Origin: Leptidea sinapis | Lineage: Eukaryota > Arthropoda > Insecta > Lepidoptera > Pieridae | Assembly: GCF_905404315.1 (NCBI RefSeq) | Contig: NC_066284.1 | Location: 11,985,001 to 12,049,000 of the forward strand | DNA: 64,000 nucleotides | Reading direction: 5' to 3' | Shown here: positions 40,001-55,000 of the stretch, piece by piece | Layout of the letters: every line of letters begins with the position of its first letter | Numbering within the stretch: position 1 is the first letter of the stretch | Position numbers and translations under genes: made by a program | The notes under the pieces: generated by a model | What the model was told of the DNA's origin: nothing | Seen by the model: only the letters and a program-made list of their open reading frames with translations | Database searches by the model: none

Positions 40001-43000
40001 TGAGGAAAGTGTTGGTTTTACATCTATAAAAATAGACCCTACTACACTGGAATCTGATAATCAAGAAACCAGTGAAGAAAAAGATGCTGAAGTTGTTTTT
40101 AAGAAAATGACTCCTAAAAGACATTCTAGAACAGAATCTATATCAATAACAAAACTAAGTGATATAGTGCCTGATATAGCCCATCAAAAAACTAAACAAG
40201 AATTCCAAATGATTGTAACTGAAGCAGAAGAAATTGATAAATCATTTGATAAAACTGATTCAGATAAAATTTCTTCTGAAAGTAGTCGTGAAATTGAAAT
40301 TTCAGAACGCAAGTCATCCGATGGTATTTCTGATAAAATTAGTTCTGAAGATGCAGTTCAGAAGACCTCTTCTGAAGAAGAAGTTCTTAAAGATGAAAGT
40401 GAACCAAGACATGAGATAACAAAATCTGTAAAAGAAATGATAGTAGACTTTGAACGGTCAGATACACGAACAAGTTTAAAGGATGATCGTGAAATAGGTA
40501 TGCCAACTTCAATAATTATTTGTTTTTATTATTTTTATTTGATAGGAATACAATATTTAGAATTATATTTAAAGCAATAGCTTTCGTGAAACTGGTTCGA
40601 AAAAGTTTACAGTACTATGAAACTTATGGTACTTTAAGAAAATATAAGAGGTAATCTTTGTTCCTACTGTATTTTTTTTTCATTACTATTCTGGCCATTA
40701 ACATTGTTACAGTTAAAAAACTTCATTTTTTAATTCAAAATCGGGACGCATATAAGAAACATTGACCTGATAAGAATTTCCCCGCTATTTCAAATATTTA
40801 ATAAAATTACAATAATGGAATGGGGTGCTAAAGAAGAAAGGATGCACTTTTGCTTGCTATAAGCACACAGTAAGGATGGATACTTGTTATAAGCTAAGTG
40901 TCCATCCCTACTCTGTGCTAAAAGTGACACGCTGACATCGACTAGCTAACGAAATCGAGGCAGTGACTAAATTTACCACGGAAGCAGCCCGTATATCAAT
41001 AGAGTAGTAGCCCGACAGGTTAAAGTCCTGCATTAAAACTTTAAAATTTATTACTGAGACGTTATTATAAAATAGGTATAAGTCTTATTAAGATTACATC
41101 ACGACATAAAAAGTAAATGCTTTTTTATTTGTAACAGAATCAACGGTCATTTTCGCTATTGATTGCTTTTCAGAGCTTGGCCTTGAGAAAGCGGTTATTT
41201 TGCTTTATAATTTTCGAAGAAAGTCTTACCCATAATAATTAATACAAATAGGCTGCTACAGAAATATTCCTAATTATTATAATAGGAACTCCCAACCTTA
41301 ACACACATAACAGAAACATTGACGTATCCACAGAACATTTTCTTTATCTGAACTGTAAAAGAATAGAAACAAAAAGACACGAAATCGCTATTATTTGCTT
41401 ATTTGAAATAAATAATGTCCATCATATATATTTAATAGCCAGCATAGATATTTTGACTTTGACATATCTGATTTATACTATTAAAAATATTTTTTTATAA
41501 CTAAATTCAACGATAACCCCTAAATCGTTAACCTGGGTAAGTGGTCGCCCGCGATTTCTACGCTACATTGTCGTAATTTAAATAGTATTATTGTATCTTT
41601 GTTTTTAATATTTAGATTAGTTATATTATTTAAATTGATCTTTTAAGTATAATTTGAATTTGAATATTGTTATCAGATTCCAAGCGACAGTCAGTAGTTT
41701 CTATGGAATCGGGTTCCGCAAGCGAATTACGTTTGGATGAAAAACGTCCTTCAGATGCTCACAGTTTAACAGAATCAAGAGATTATACATTTGAAGAATC
41801 AGAAGATGATATTAGAACGCGGGAGTTAAACGTTACTGATACTCCCATGGAGAAAGTTGAGACGAAGGAACAAGATATAAAAATAACAGGTACGTAAGTG
41901 TCAACAACAACAGGTCAATTAGGCTGTAAATAAATAATAGTTTGAAAAAACTAAAAAGCACGCTTTATTTTCTATACAAGCGGCTTTTTTACAAGTATTA
42001 AGTACTTTAACAATAATTCCTGCCTTATCGACGATATGATAAGAAATGGTATTATAGTTTATGTATATTTAACCTTTTTACCTATATTTAATATTTCTTA
42101 ATCTCATATATTTTCTATGTAAAAAATAAATAAATCACGACTTTATTATAAATTATTTTATGTTTATTTGCAGCTAAGTCTGATTCCTCTAAAATAGCTA
42201 AGTTGACACATGGGGACTCGTTAGATGATGTTGAAGGATTCCCGGAGGATCATGTATCTGACTACGTGCACAAATTACCACACATAGCTGAAGTTAGGTA
42301 AAGTATCAAACAATAATGTTTATTCAAAATGTTAAAAAAACTAATTAATTAAACCGAATCGAAAACAATTTGCTTTTAAAAAAATGGGAAAGTGTTCGAG
42401 AAGTTACTACGGTTTTAATATTTGACAACTATTATAAATTATATGATAATAACATGAGTATATAGATATGAACATATATTAATTAGTATCAGAATACTTT
42501 ATAGGCAGAGTGAGTCTCATGATAATTCTAGAATTATCTTGCTAGCAAGACAGATCTCGGTTATGATAGTTTTTCGTAATTTTAATGATTTTTATTTTAA
42601 GTTTGAGTTACGTTTTTAATTGTTTATAAATTTATTATTAATGTTACAGCAGTGATAAAATTATAACGAGTCAATTTTTAAGTAAGGAACGAGAAGAACA
42701 AATAAAACGTGAAATTATACGAAAGAAAGAAATCAATGATAATTCATCTGAGCTTATAAAACCTACTATCGGTAAGGATGACGACGAACAAGCGGGAAAG
42801 ACTAAAGTTATGTTTACAGATCATATTGATGATCCATTTGAAGCAACTAAAGATCAACCAACGGGCGAAACAAAAGACACCAAAAGTGATAGTTCTAGCG
42901 ACAAAACTAAATGTGAAAATCAACCAGATCCAGAAAAAAATAAATCTATACACATGGGTTCTACGACCGAGGCGATAAGTGAATCAATCTACGATACTAC

Positions 43001-46000
43001 AGGCAAAATTTCTACTACGAGTGATACACATTTCGGTCCAGATGGAGAAGAGATTATTACAAAAAGAGTAACTGAAACTATAATTACACCTTCTGCAGAT
43101 GAGATTACTAAAGTTACAGTTACTGTTACAACAAAATATCCATCCGGAAAAGAAACTGTATCAACAAGTATATCCGAATCTATTAAATCTTTTCATCAAA
43201 TCTTAAATGAAGCCACATCTACAACAGATATATTACAAAAGGGTGATACAAAATCATCTTCAGATATAAAGGTAACTACTGGTTTAGAAGGCGAAGAAAT
43301 AAGAACGGAAACACTCACAGAAACCACAATATCAAACGGGTATGAAATTACTACATCAACTATAACAGAGACAATCAAATTTCCTTCAGGAAAGGAAACT
43401 ATTTCTACCAAAGTGTCTGAGCTGAAAAAATCTTTAACTATGCAACCGTCATCTGATATAAGTAAATCATTAATTGATGAACCGTCAATATGTGAAATTA
43501 ATAAATCAGAAGACGATAGATCTTCAACTAAAGTCGAAAAAAGGATTGGTGCTTGTGGGGAGGATATAACAATTACAATTATTACTGAAGAAATAGTAGA
43601 ACCCACAGGTGAAGAAAAAACTAGGGTAACCAAAACCGAAATGACTAAATATCCATCGGGAAAAGAAATAATTAGCACAAATGTATCTGAGTCGATAAAA
43701 TTGCATAAAACTACTAGTGACATTTTTATTTCTGATGATTCAGAAGTAATCAAAAGTATTAATCAATTTGTTGAGCATATTGAGCCAGAGAGTGTACATA
43801 CAAGTACATCAATTGGTAACAACGGCGAAGAAATAAACACAAAAACCATTACAAGATGCGAAAAAATGCCATCTGGAGAAGTAAAGCAAATAGTAAGCAC
43901 AACTATTACAACAACACACCCTAATGGAGAAAAATCAACTGTTAATAAAATATCGGAAAGCATTCATACAAAAAAAGATTATCAAATGAATGAGGAAAAT
44001 ATCTACAATGTAATGTCAGAAGAAAATAAAATAGATGAACTCACAAAATCTCAATCAACTGAAAATTTTGACTCTACGTCTATCTTAGAAACTCAAATCA
44101 GCACAATAGAGGAGCAACCTGACTTTGGAGGCAAGAGCATAAGAACAGAACAAGAACAATTTATGCAAAATAAGAGTGTGAAAACTTCTGATATAGAAAC
44201 CAAATTCGATATTACGAAAATCCGAACAGATACCCTTAGTAATTTAGAAATCTCGGAAACTTTAAAACAAGGTACGTCTTCAGATAAATCAAATTTTGAT
44301 TTGGATTATAACGTCCAAGATATTACTAAGGAAGAAATTAAGCCCGTTATTGACGATATACTACAAATTGGTACAATTATGGCTGCAACTCGTAGCCCAA
44401 CAATTGAAAAAGATATTAAATTTAAAGATAGTATTGAGACAGAAAAACGTAGCTATGACGCTAAAGTTCCTCACAAAGAAGAGCGGCGACATTCTTGTAT
44501 AAGTCCTGCTATTTCACTTGAAAGAATTGCTGAGTCAGAAGTAGAAGGCGATGATGAAATTATAACACCATCAAATAAGGTAGTTCAGAGGACAGATGAG
44601 CCGGATATGAGACCTGAGTTGAAAAAATCCGACTCTGCGATGAAGCAAATGGCTGACAATATTGAGATAATAATCAAACAGGCTTCAGAAGATGTTGATG
44701 TGTCATCTGAAGATGCAATTAACGACCATCAACCAATAAAAGATATAACCTCTCAGGATGATGTACAAACATGTACTGATGACGGGGCATCAGCTGTTCA
44801 TAGTCAACTTAAAGAGGATAATTTTGAAGAAACATATATCGAAAAACAATGTTCTTTGAAAGATGTTCCTATTTCAAAAGAGAGACCAACATTAATAAAA
44901 TCGTTATCAAGAGATAGTGGAGAAGTTATCATTATGCCTAAAAAAAAGCATCCTCGGACTTTTTCAGTTCAAAGCTCACCTGATGAGGTTGAAGAACATA
45001 TTTATACAGATTCGGAATCAGGTAAATGTATTAACAAAATACACATACGATAATTTTTAGCTTAAGGCTCCTGAGCAAGCAAGCAAAAGTACGTCTTGTT
45101 GAACATTTCAATCAAAATTTGGAGTGAGAATGCGCTTTTAAAATACATAAAATTATGTCGCATCGAGCTAGGAATAATAGGTACTGAAGGAATTGATTGC
45201 TAACTTAATTTGTGGGTACTTGACAATTAATTTATTTATTTACTTGTTGAAGTGAAAACTTCTTTAGAGGCGTTGAGCACTTTTCTTGATATGTTTAACT
45301 CACGTCAGGATACGTGACCTGATCGAAAATTCGTAACACAGTTGTTGAAATAATGGATGAAAGTTGATTTTTCTGAGAGATAAACTTTTTAATGTATAAT
45401 AATCGTAATAGTTCTGAAGTATTAATTTTTTTATGTAATATAATTTGTAATTTTTATGTACGATAGCACAATAAATGAATAGTGTATTTAACCACATTAA
45501 TGCTAGTACTTTTATACTGATAAATTAAGCAATTTGTGCAAAATTATTCCCTAACCATTCCAAAATATTAAGTTAATAGTATTATATAAAATGTTATATA
45601 AAACGTAAAAACCCGCAATTTTTTTAATATATATAAAAAACGGGTGAGCGCAGCACAGATGTCTTCACCACTTCGTACTGAGGAATAAACATGAACAAAG
45701 ATATGATAAAAAATGTAATACCATAAGATATTTTTTAAACGATATGTATTTTATTAAGCATATTTAACATTTTATTTGATTTTATTAATTAACAAGTTCA
45801 TTTATCTTGGTATGGAACTCTGAAAATGAGGTATTAAAAATATAAAAATAAAAATGTACTCAACATTAATTCATATATTTTTCAGATATGGATCGGGCCA
45901 AAGTTTTAGAAATAATAGAACCCACATCCGATATCGATGACAGATTTATTACTTCTAGCTTTGAATCTAGAAAACTGAGAACCGATTCACTCGATGATGC

Positions 46001-49000
46001 CGATGACTTTCCAGAAAAAGAGGTAATACTGTCATGTTTAATACTGTAATTCTTACCTAACTCTATTATATGGGCATATGCTTTATAACCACATTTGTTA
46101 TTATAATATCTGTTGAGGGTTCAACATACACAAGCATTGTGTATGTCTGATTCCAGAGTATTTCTCATTATCATATAGAAAGTTGCACACATTGTTTTAA
46201 CTTGTAAGTAAATTGTAATCATTTATATACATCTATATATCTAAAAATGAATTGCTGTTCGTTAGTCTCGCTAAAACTCGAGAACGGCTGGACCGATTTG
46301 GCAAATTTTGGTCTTGAATTATTTGTGGAAGTCCAGAGAAGGTTTAAAAGATTAAGAAATATGAAAATGCTCGGAATTAAATAAAAACAACGATTTTAAT
46401 ATTTTTCTTTGGCGTGTCCTCCGTCGTTTAGAAATCAAATTAATATAATAGTCTAAAATAAATAAATAATTAGAATTTTTATATCTTTCTAACTTTCTCA
46501 GGAGGTAAAAAAGAATCTTAATTTTAGCTTACCATAGGCGGTAGGTTACTTACAATTTTTAATTATCTATCAGATTATTTTTATGTAAATTGATAAAATA
46601 TGGCGATACCTTCATTTAATATAAAGGTATTCAAGTTTTAAAAATAAAGATTTTTATAAGTACTACGTGCCTAGGCTAGTGTGTACGCGGACGAAGTCGA
46701 GGGTATCAGCTAGTTTTAAAAAAATAATAAAATGCACTACTTTAATATGATTATTATTAACACATTTGAATATCATAACTAAGTATTTTTTTTAATATTT
46801 GGCAACACGCAATCGGCTACTCAGATGGTTTGAATAAAAGTACACTTTATTTGCAAGCTTTTATATTTTCAGCCTGAATTTTTTGAGGAAAATGAAAGAA
46901 TGATCGCCGACATTGAACCGTGTACTTCTACTAATAAAAAGGAATCATCAAGCCCAAGAAAAGAATTAGACGATTTATCAGGTAAAATCTCCAAAAGAAC
47001 ACCCTACGCTGAAAGCCTCTTGAAATCAGATTTGGTCTCAATGTCGACTACAGAATCATCGGTTACAACAGTTGTGTCAACATTAACAAAATCCTCAGAA
47101 GATGAGCAAAAGTCTGTAGTCGAAGAATGTACTTCAGCTGATTTCTCCAAATTAAGTGGGGCAGAATTACATAGAGATTTATCAAAAACATCGGGTGAAG
47201 CTAAAGAAGAATTCAAACATGAAGAACATACTGAAGATCGAGCTACACCCGATAATATTTCAAAAAAATCAATTGACTTGACAAAAGATTATTCCAAGTC
47301 TTCTATAGACAGCAAAGATACTTCTAGAGATTTCGCAACTAATGAACTTTCAAAAGATTCTACAGCAGATTTAACTAAAGACTATTCGAAAGTTTCAATT
47401 GAAAGTGTTAAAGAAACGTCAAGATCACTTGAAGAAAAAACCTTTTCAGAAGACCATTCGTCTCTTGATATTTCAAAGACATTAGCGTCAGATGGCTCTG
47501 ATTGTATGAGTAAAGAGCACGTTGAAGAAGAGCGATCTGTATCGAAAATAGTCCACTTTTCGAGCTCCTCACAAGAAACATCGGTTACAACAGAAAGTAA
47601 AATATTTAGTTCACATGACGACAAAACATATGATATAATTAAGGACACCAACAGAAGCAGAACAATAACTTCTGAACATGAAACAGTCACTAATGATACG
47701 GAGAGTAAATTAATGGAAGAGGATAAAGACGATAAGATGTTAGAATACATGAAAGAGATTGATGATGAAGTTCAAGAAGAGATACCTGATATGAAAGAAC
47801 TTAATCGAAGGTGTTCAAATCTGTTAGAAGATATATCAGCACAAGGTGCTGCAATAATTAGGATAGATTCTAGTCACGTTACCCAAGGTAATAAAACATC
47901 TTTTAATCCTCATCGCTGCAGTACTACTTAATACTTAATAGTTGCTTTGAAATATTCAATTTATTGTGTCTTATTATAAAACTTTTTTCAGATTTGGTAT
48001 CAAAATTTTCAAAGACACCCCCGCCTTCTCCAGTTGATTTGACTATAAGGGATAAGTCAAGAGCAGCAGAAACATCTGCCGAAAAACCTACTGGGTTACA
48101 GTTTGCAGGTAAATCGTAATTTTAACGTATTATTTTCTTTTTAATATTGTTTTTTCCTTAAAAAACGTTGTAAGAATACATTCATTGTCTTCCTTAGGTT
48201 CCGAAAATATGTATTTAGATGCCACTAGACAATCTCCGCGAGCATCATCTGGCGGTGATAGTTTTATTAGCGAAACAGACGCTCATCAAAGCGGTAATTA
48301 ATATTTCGAAATTCTTAACATGTTTCCAAATACATTTTTTTATTATTTAAATTAGTGATGAAATCCATCTCCAAATAATAAGAAGTAAAAAAATACTATA
48401 GCGTTAATTTCGATATAAATTTTTCAGCTTTACTGCAATCTGTAGTGGCAAAGTCAAATAGTATCATTGCGAAACATTACTCATTCTTAGTAAACGCACA
48501 AAGTAGATAAACATTATTGCCACGTTTATTTTCACGCCTTTATTAAAAGCATGTAAAATAAAGATAATAGAGTTTCATTAGAAATAAACAATTTCATGAT
48601 GCATTTAATAGTGTGTCCAACCAGTACTATTGATGTATGAATGAGAACATATTATTAATGTGCCTTTTATCGCAAAGTTAAAGTATAATTAGCTATGTTT
48701 TGCAACCATCCCCACATAAAATCTAGACTTGTAATCAGCGCAGTAAACTTTACTTTCTTTCTTGCGGAGTCCCCACGTTGCTTTAGGTAAGTCCACGATG
48801 GGTATTATTTTCGTTTATGCAATCGCTTTTTGTTAGCGGTACAATATTTCTTTCTTTATCTTTCGCACTATATTTTTTACATGTTATTTCAATGTTCATC
48901 TTTGAGTAACGTTTCGCTTTGATTGAAATCATCATATTTTATTATTCATTTAAAAATCACAAGTTATGCCACTTCCAACACCATTTTACATCTGTTTAAT

Positions 49001-52000
49001 TTCTTGTTTATAATATCATTACCACAAATCACAAAAAGCTAAGGCGCTTTGATTTACGCATTACGTTAAACATTTTACTTTCATCTACTAAACTAGCTCA
49101 TTCTAATTATAATACTTATACTAATTGTAATATGATTTTTTCAGAGACTGCTATAATACAAGAATCGATAATACCAGAGACACCCACTGAACTTGAAGAA
49201 AATCCAATATTTGTGATTGTTGACCAACCAACGATTACATCAAATGCAGTAGAGCTTGTTGATCGCACTATTGAAAAGAGCATCGACGTTATAGATCAAA
49301 TTAAGCAGGAACAGCTTGCGGTCAAAATGGAGGAATTACAAAAATCAACCTCATCCGATACATTTTTCTCTGAGTCTCGAATAGCAACCTCTACTTCAAC
49401 ATCTTCTATACATAAAACAATAGATGGCCAACTGAAATTTCAAAGTATTAATCCTGAGGCCGTTATGACTGATATGATTTCCAAATTTGGCACAACTAGT
49501 CAATATAGTACTGTTGTATCACATAAAGAAACTGAAACCAAAAAAATTTCTGGTCAAGAATATTTCTCTGAAACAAAACAAGTATCATCATCAGATGATG
49601 ATTCACTTATTATAAAAACAGAAATAAGTCATGAACTTAGGGGCCAAGAGCATGAACTAAAAGAAAAAACAATTATTATTAGGGATGGACTTCAAACAGA
49701 AACATCACAAAAGAAGATGGAAAGAGCTCACGAAGCAACTGCAAAAAGATCAGACTTAGAAACTAAAACTGTTATTAAAAGTACTGATGATACCGATATT
49801 GTAAAGGTTGAAAGAGAGTTTTCAGAACAGGGTCTTTACTCTGGAAGACAGACAAAGTCTGAAGAAAAAATGACGGCAATTAAAGATGAAACTGTTAAGA
49901 GAAAACATGATATTAAAATATCTGAAAGAGAAATGTCGCATGAACAATGGGGAAAGGAATATTTTACTGAACCAGGAGAGTTACAAGATATTCGAGAAGA
50001 TGATGATAAAGGTAGGAAAGCTTTTGTGGACTCCACATTGAAAATTGTTGAAACAGATGAAATTGTTTCAAGTCTAGAAGTTTCTGAGAAGGGTAAAGTT
50101 GTAAGTTCTAAAGTAGAACACCACAAAGAAGAGTCTGTGATAGAAAGCAAAGAACACGATGATTTAAGTTCTGGTGCACCCAGTTTTAAAAGTGAGCCAA
50201 CTGAAAAGCAAGGTTCTGCAGAAAGCAGCCCCAAAAGTAAATCAAAGTCTTTTAAGAAAGACGATGAAATTTATGAAGTAGGCTTCATTAAGGAAATAAA
50301 AGTATCTACATCTCCCGTCAAAAGTTGTTTTAGTAGAACAGGAAGTCAGGATACTCAGTCAGAATCTGAAGTAGTACCTGAGCTACCTCAAGACGCAGAT
50401 ACACCAAAAAAAGAAAAATACATGAAAACAGTTAAAATACCTCAGCATCAAATAGAAGAGCAACTTTTAGAACTCTCTGTACAAACACAAGATAGTAAAG
50501 TAGTTATAGAATCTAGTAAATCGATACCAACAACATTAACTAGTTGTGATTTGGACTTGAAAAATGTAAGTGATGAAATATCCGATATTTTACTTAAAAC
50601 AAGTAAAGTTGATATTTTATCACCGAGTACAACAGAACTATCTGAGGAAACAACCTCTAAAGATATAATGCTCAAATCGGCGGAAAGCGGTGATACTGAA
50701 TTTATGGTTAAATCATTAGAATCACATGAAGCCGAAGTATTCCAAAAATCCATAGATTCCACGGTTAGTGTTGAGACACTGCATCCTTCAGAGTTTTCAA
50801 CGGAAGCCGATTCCGCATTTTTGACTGGCACCGATCAACGGCGTGAAGAAGTAAAACTATTCAAGGAAAAGAGCTTAGAAGACATATGTAGTAGTGGCTA
50901 CGATACAGATCTATCATCGGCAGAGTTCCAAGCAGCAAAACAAGAGAAAGAGAAAATTGACTTAGATCCTGTTAAACACCAACAGCCCCTTACAGATTTA
51001 TCGGTATTGGAAAAAACCATAGACGAAGTCAAACAATCGCTTGAAGCAGCTCAAGGTGAAATTATAAGCGAAAAAAGCGATGGAAGCATTAAATACAAAC
51101 AATCACCATCTGAATTCCAATTTAAAATACTTATCAGCCCGGACAGGCCTGAAGTTATAACAGAAGAACCACTTCATGCTGATGACCACTTAGTAAAATC
51201 TGCAATTGACGATACAAGCCAAACGACCGATTCTATTTTACAAAAAACAAGTTCCCAAGAAGAAATTACAGTCACTGATTCAGACACAAAAGAAACAGTA
51301 CATGTCAAGGAATCAAGTCCTCCTTTGGACACTGATATTTCAGTAAAATCTGATAGTGGACCACATTCTATATTAGAAACTGAAAGTGAAGTATTATCTG
51401 ATAAAGAAATGCTATCAAAGGGAAGTACTGAAGTAAAGCTTAGGGTTCATAAACGTGTGCAATCTAATTTGCCTGTAACTGAAAGACGATCGACATCTGA
51501 AGTAGAGGGTTGGTCAAGTTCTGGAGAAAGTCATTATCAAAGTTTTGAACACACTGAAAGCAGACCACTCTCATCAGATCTTGAAGTCATGATGACTGCA
51601 CACAGTGGAACAGATTTTGAAACTGCTTTAACGAGTCATGACGTATCTTCGCAATCTCTTCGGACTTCAAAAGATTATTACACGGCTTGCAGTTCACTTG
51701 CTTCTAGAGATAGCATGAGAAGTCTCGATTCTGATGCCTCCAGTCATGTAGCAAGTATAGACATTTCTGACGCATCAGAAACGCTTGTACCATCAGCTAA
51801 TGAGTTAAAAGAGGAATTGATGGAGAGCAGTACATACATTGAACAGTTTCTACATGAATCCGAAAAAGATGAAACTAGAAAGTTAAGAGACGTGAGTGAT
51901 GAAGATATTTCTGTTGAAGAAGAAGGGCTTAAGAGTGACTCTGTCGAACCTGTTGGTAAAATGAAAAGATCGCATGAAATGAGGTTTTCAAGAGAAATTA

Positions 52001-55000
52001 TTTTAGAAACGTCTCCTATACCGACTAAGTCAGAAAGTATAGAAATAGATCAAGATTCCATTAAGGAAAAAGAAGATACGACTATATCAAGCCAATTTAA
52101 AACTGATGAATCTCTGTCATCGTCTATTTCTAAGCTTGACACATCTATTTCACAGGCACAGTATCAATCAGATTACGAAGAAAAACAGGAAACGAAAGAA
52201 AAATCTTTGACATTTGTTCATACTATCCCTTTTTCAGTAACCAAAATAGAACAACCTCAGAGGGAATTGGTAGACGTTGATAGTGAAATTATACCAGTTG
52301 GCTCAGCCCAATATAAGCAAATTGAAAACCTTGGTTACGTCGTTTCTGAGTCAAATGATATTTTCAAAGATGAAATGACTATCAAAAAATCGGTAATAGC
52401 TGGTGAAACAAGTATACCAAAAACAGCTGAAGAAAAACCGATAGAAGTTGTCAAAGAAGAGTTTATTAAAAGAAATATTCAAGAAGTAGGTGCTATTCCA
52501 TTCCCAATTACTGAGAAACAAGCTAGTCAGAGGGAATTCGTAGATGTAGAATCTGAAATAATTCCAATAGAATCAAAACAGTACGAAGAAATTTTGAAAT
52601 CAAAAAGTGATTCTTCAGTTCCTAAGACTAAAGTTGAAAAGACTTGTGATATTAATACTGACAATCAGTTGGAAAGTAAACAAAGTTCTTTGTCAAGCTT
52701 GAAAACACAGGAACATATTATCTCTACTCCTCATACACCACTCTCTATGCCAAGTCAAAGCTCTATATCTACTGAAAACGGTCGTGAATATGTTCTAGAC
52801 GATATTTACGATATATCTGAAACCCCAGAACTGAAATCAGATTTAATCACGGATAGTAGTAGGTCCGAACTTATGGTAACAACAGATGAAAAAACTCTAC
52901 ACTATTATGATAAGGAGCAAGAATCACCAACCAGCGATGAATTTGAAATGGTTGATAAGCCCGGTGAGATGGATGATTTTGTTGTCATAGAAGAAGTAGC
53001 AAAAGAAGCGGAAGAATCAGATCCCGAGGGTAAAAGCGTTCAAATTAAATCAAAAACTTATGTGCGAAGACATGACATAGACGTTGAAGATTACATATCC
53101 AAAACATCTAAAAAACAGGAGAGTGTAAGTACCTCTGGATCATCGGATGAAGATATGCAATGTGAAATGGAACAAAGGCGCCTTCAAGCTCAGGAGTTAG
53201 CTGAAATTGAGGCAGGTAAACGTTGGATTCAAATGCAATTTGAAGGTGATCCCCGTTACGATTACGAACGCGTGCCTTTAGAGGATATTAAAGAAGAAGA
53301 AATGACCGACTTTGATCCGAGCCGTATAGGAAGCTTGAGCTCTCAAAAAGAGTCTATAGGAAGTTATGGAAGCTTTAGAAATTCATTTGGTAGTTTGTCT
53401 GAATCAGAAATGGCTTCTCGTATGAGATTTAGAATCAAAGGTGAAAATGATGATATATCTATTAGTTCTCTACAAGAATTTGAAAACCTAGAAAGAATGT
53501 TGATGGAGCAATATCAACAAAACTCGTCATCTTCCCAAGATTCGCTCAATGGTTCTTTACCTCGAAGATATATTTTAAGTAGAAGTCAGGGCGATGATAT
53601 TTCTATATCTAGTTTAAAGGAATTTGAAGGCCTTGAATCAGCTTGTCTGGAAGCTTTAAAAGATGAACTTGTCGCTAAGCAAAAAGAAGCACTTTTACTT
53701 GCTGACCCTAAAGTCGTGAGTGGTAGTTTCTTGGAACAAGAAAAACGTTCATACGACAGTAGTTCTGATGGAAGTCCTCCCTTAAAAAGTGGCAGTCCAA
53801 ACCAGAAAAGTGGAAGCCCATCTCAAAAAAGTGGCAGTCCTTCTCAAAAGGGAGGTAGTCCTTCTCAGAAAATAGGTAGTTATGGTAGCCCATCTCAAAG
53901 GTTATTGGCTGATTCAGCAGCAATTAGGAAATTAATTGATCAACAATTAGCTTTGGAACAAAGAATTCAGGAATCTCGACCAAAAGTAGTAACTGTCAAA
54001 AAGTACGATGACAAAGGTGCTTTCTTTGTACCAGTTCCAGAACCAGATGAACCATTAGAGACAAAGTCAGGTGAAGTGGTTGAAGTTTGTACAAAGTCGT
54101 CATCTTTCATTTGTGCATCTGGACCAAGTGATGGTTCTGCGGAGTCTATTCCTGGAGATTGTGAGGAAATGATGAAAATATTAGATCAAGAGGAAAAATC
54201 TCAAACAAAGAGAAGAGAAAAAATATCTGACACGTTACCAGAGGGTGGTTCTGTTGAAGTGGTACGAACCACAACAGTTATACAGCAACGATTTGTTGAC
54301 GGAAAGAAAGTTTCCGAAATAATTTCTGGGTCAGAGAGCGATGCAATTAATATACCAGTAAGATCCATGCAGTATGATGAAAGTGGAATGTCATTAAGTT
54401 CAGAAATGTCATCATCACTTGCGTCCCAGCCTTCAGAATTGGATAGCTTAATGACTGTAGTTGAAAAGCAAAAATCTGAGGGCGAAACGATATTCCATAC
54501 CAAGCAAGGTATTATAACTACTGCGGATAGACCTGAGGATTTGGATTTGTCAAGGGAAGGGAGCGCTGTTCGTGAACTATCACCTTCCTCTGGAAGGTCG
54601 GTAGCTCACAGCATTATTTCTGGTAAACACTTTACAGATCCAGCCAGTGGTTCGTGGAGTGCCCAAGATGAAGAATTAAGCTCATCTAGCAGTTTTAGCC
54701 GGTTAGTATTCCATAAATATACTCACCGTAGTTTTTCGTTTTAACTAACCGACATCATTGTATTATCACAGAGTATGGATGGATACTTACGATATTGTGA
54801 TCGTATGACGTCATGTATTCGCTTGACAATTGCATTTGTAACTTTCAAATACCTCGAGTAGAAATGTGTTTTTCCACTGTATATAATGTACCGACATCAT
54901 TGTATTATCACAGAGTATGGATGGATACTTACGATATTGTGATCGTATGACGTCATGTATTCGCTTGACAATTGCATTTGTAACTTTCAAATACCTCGAG

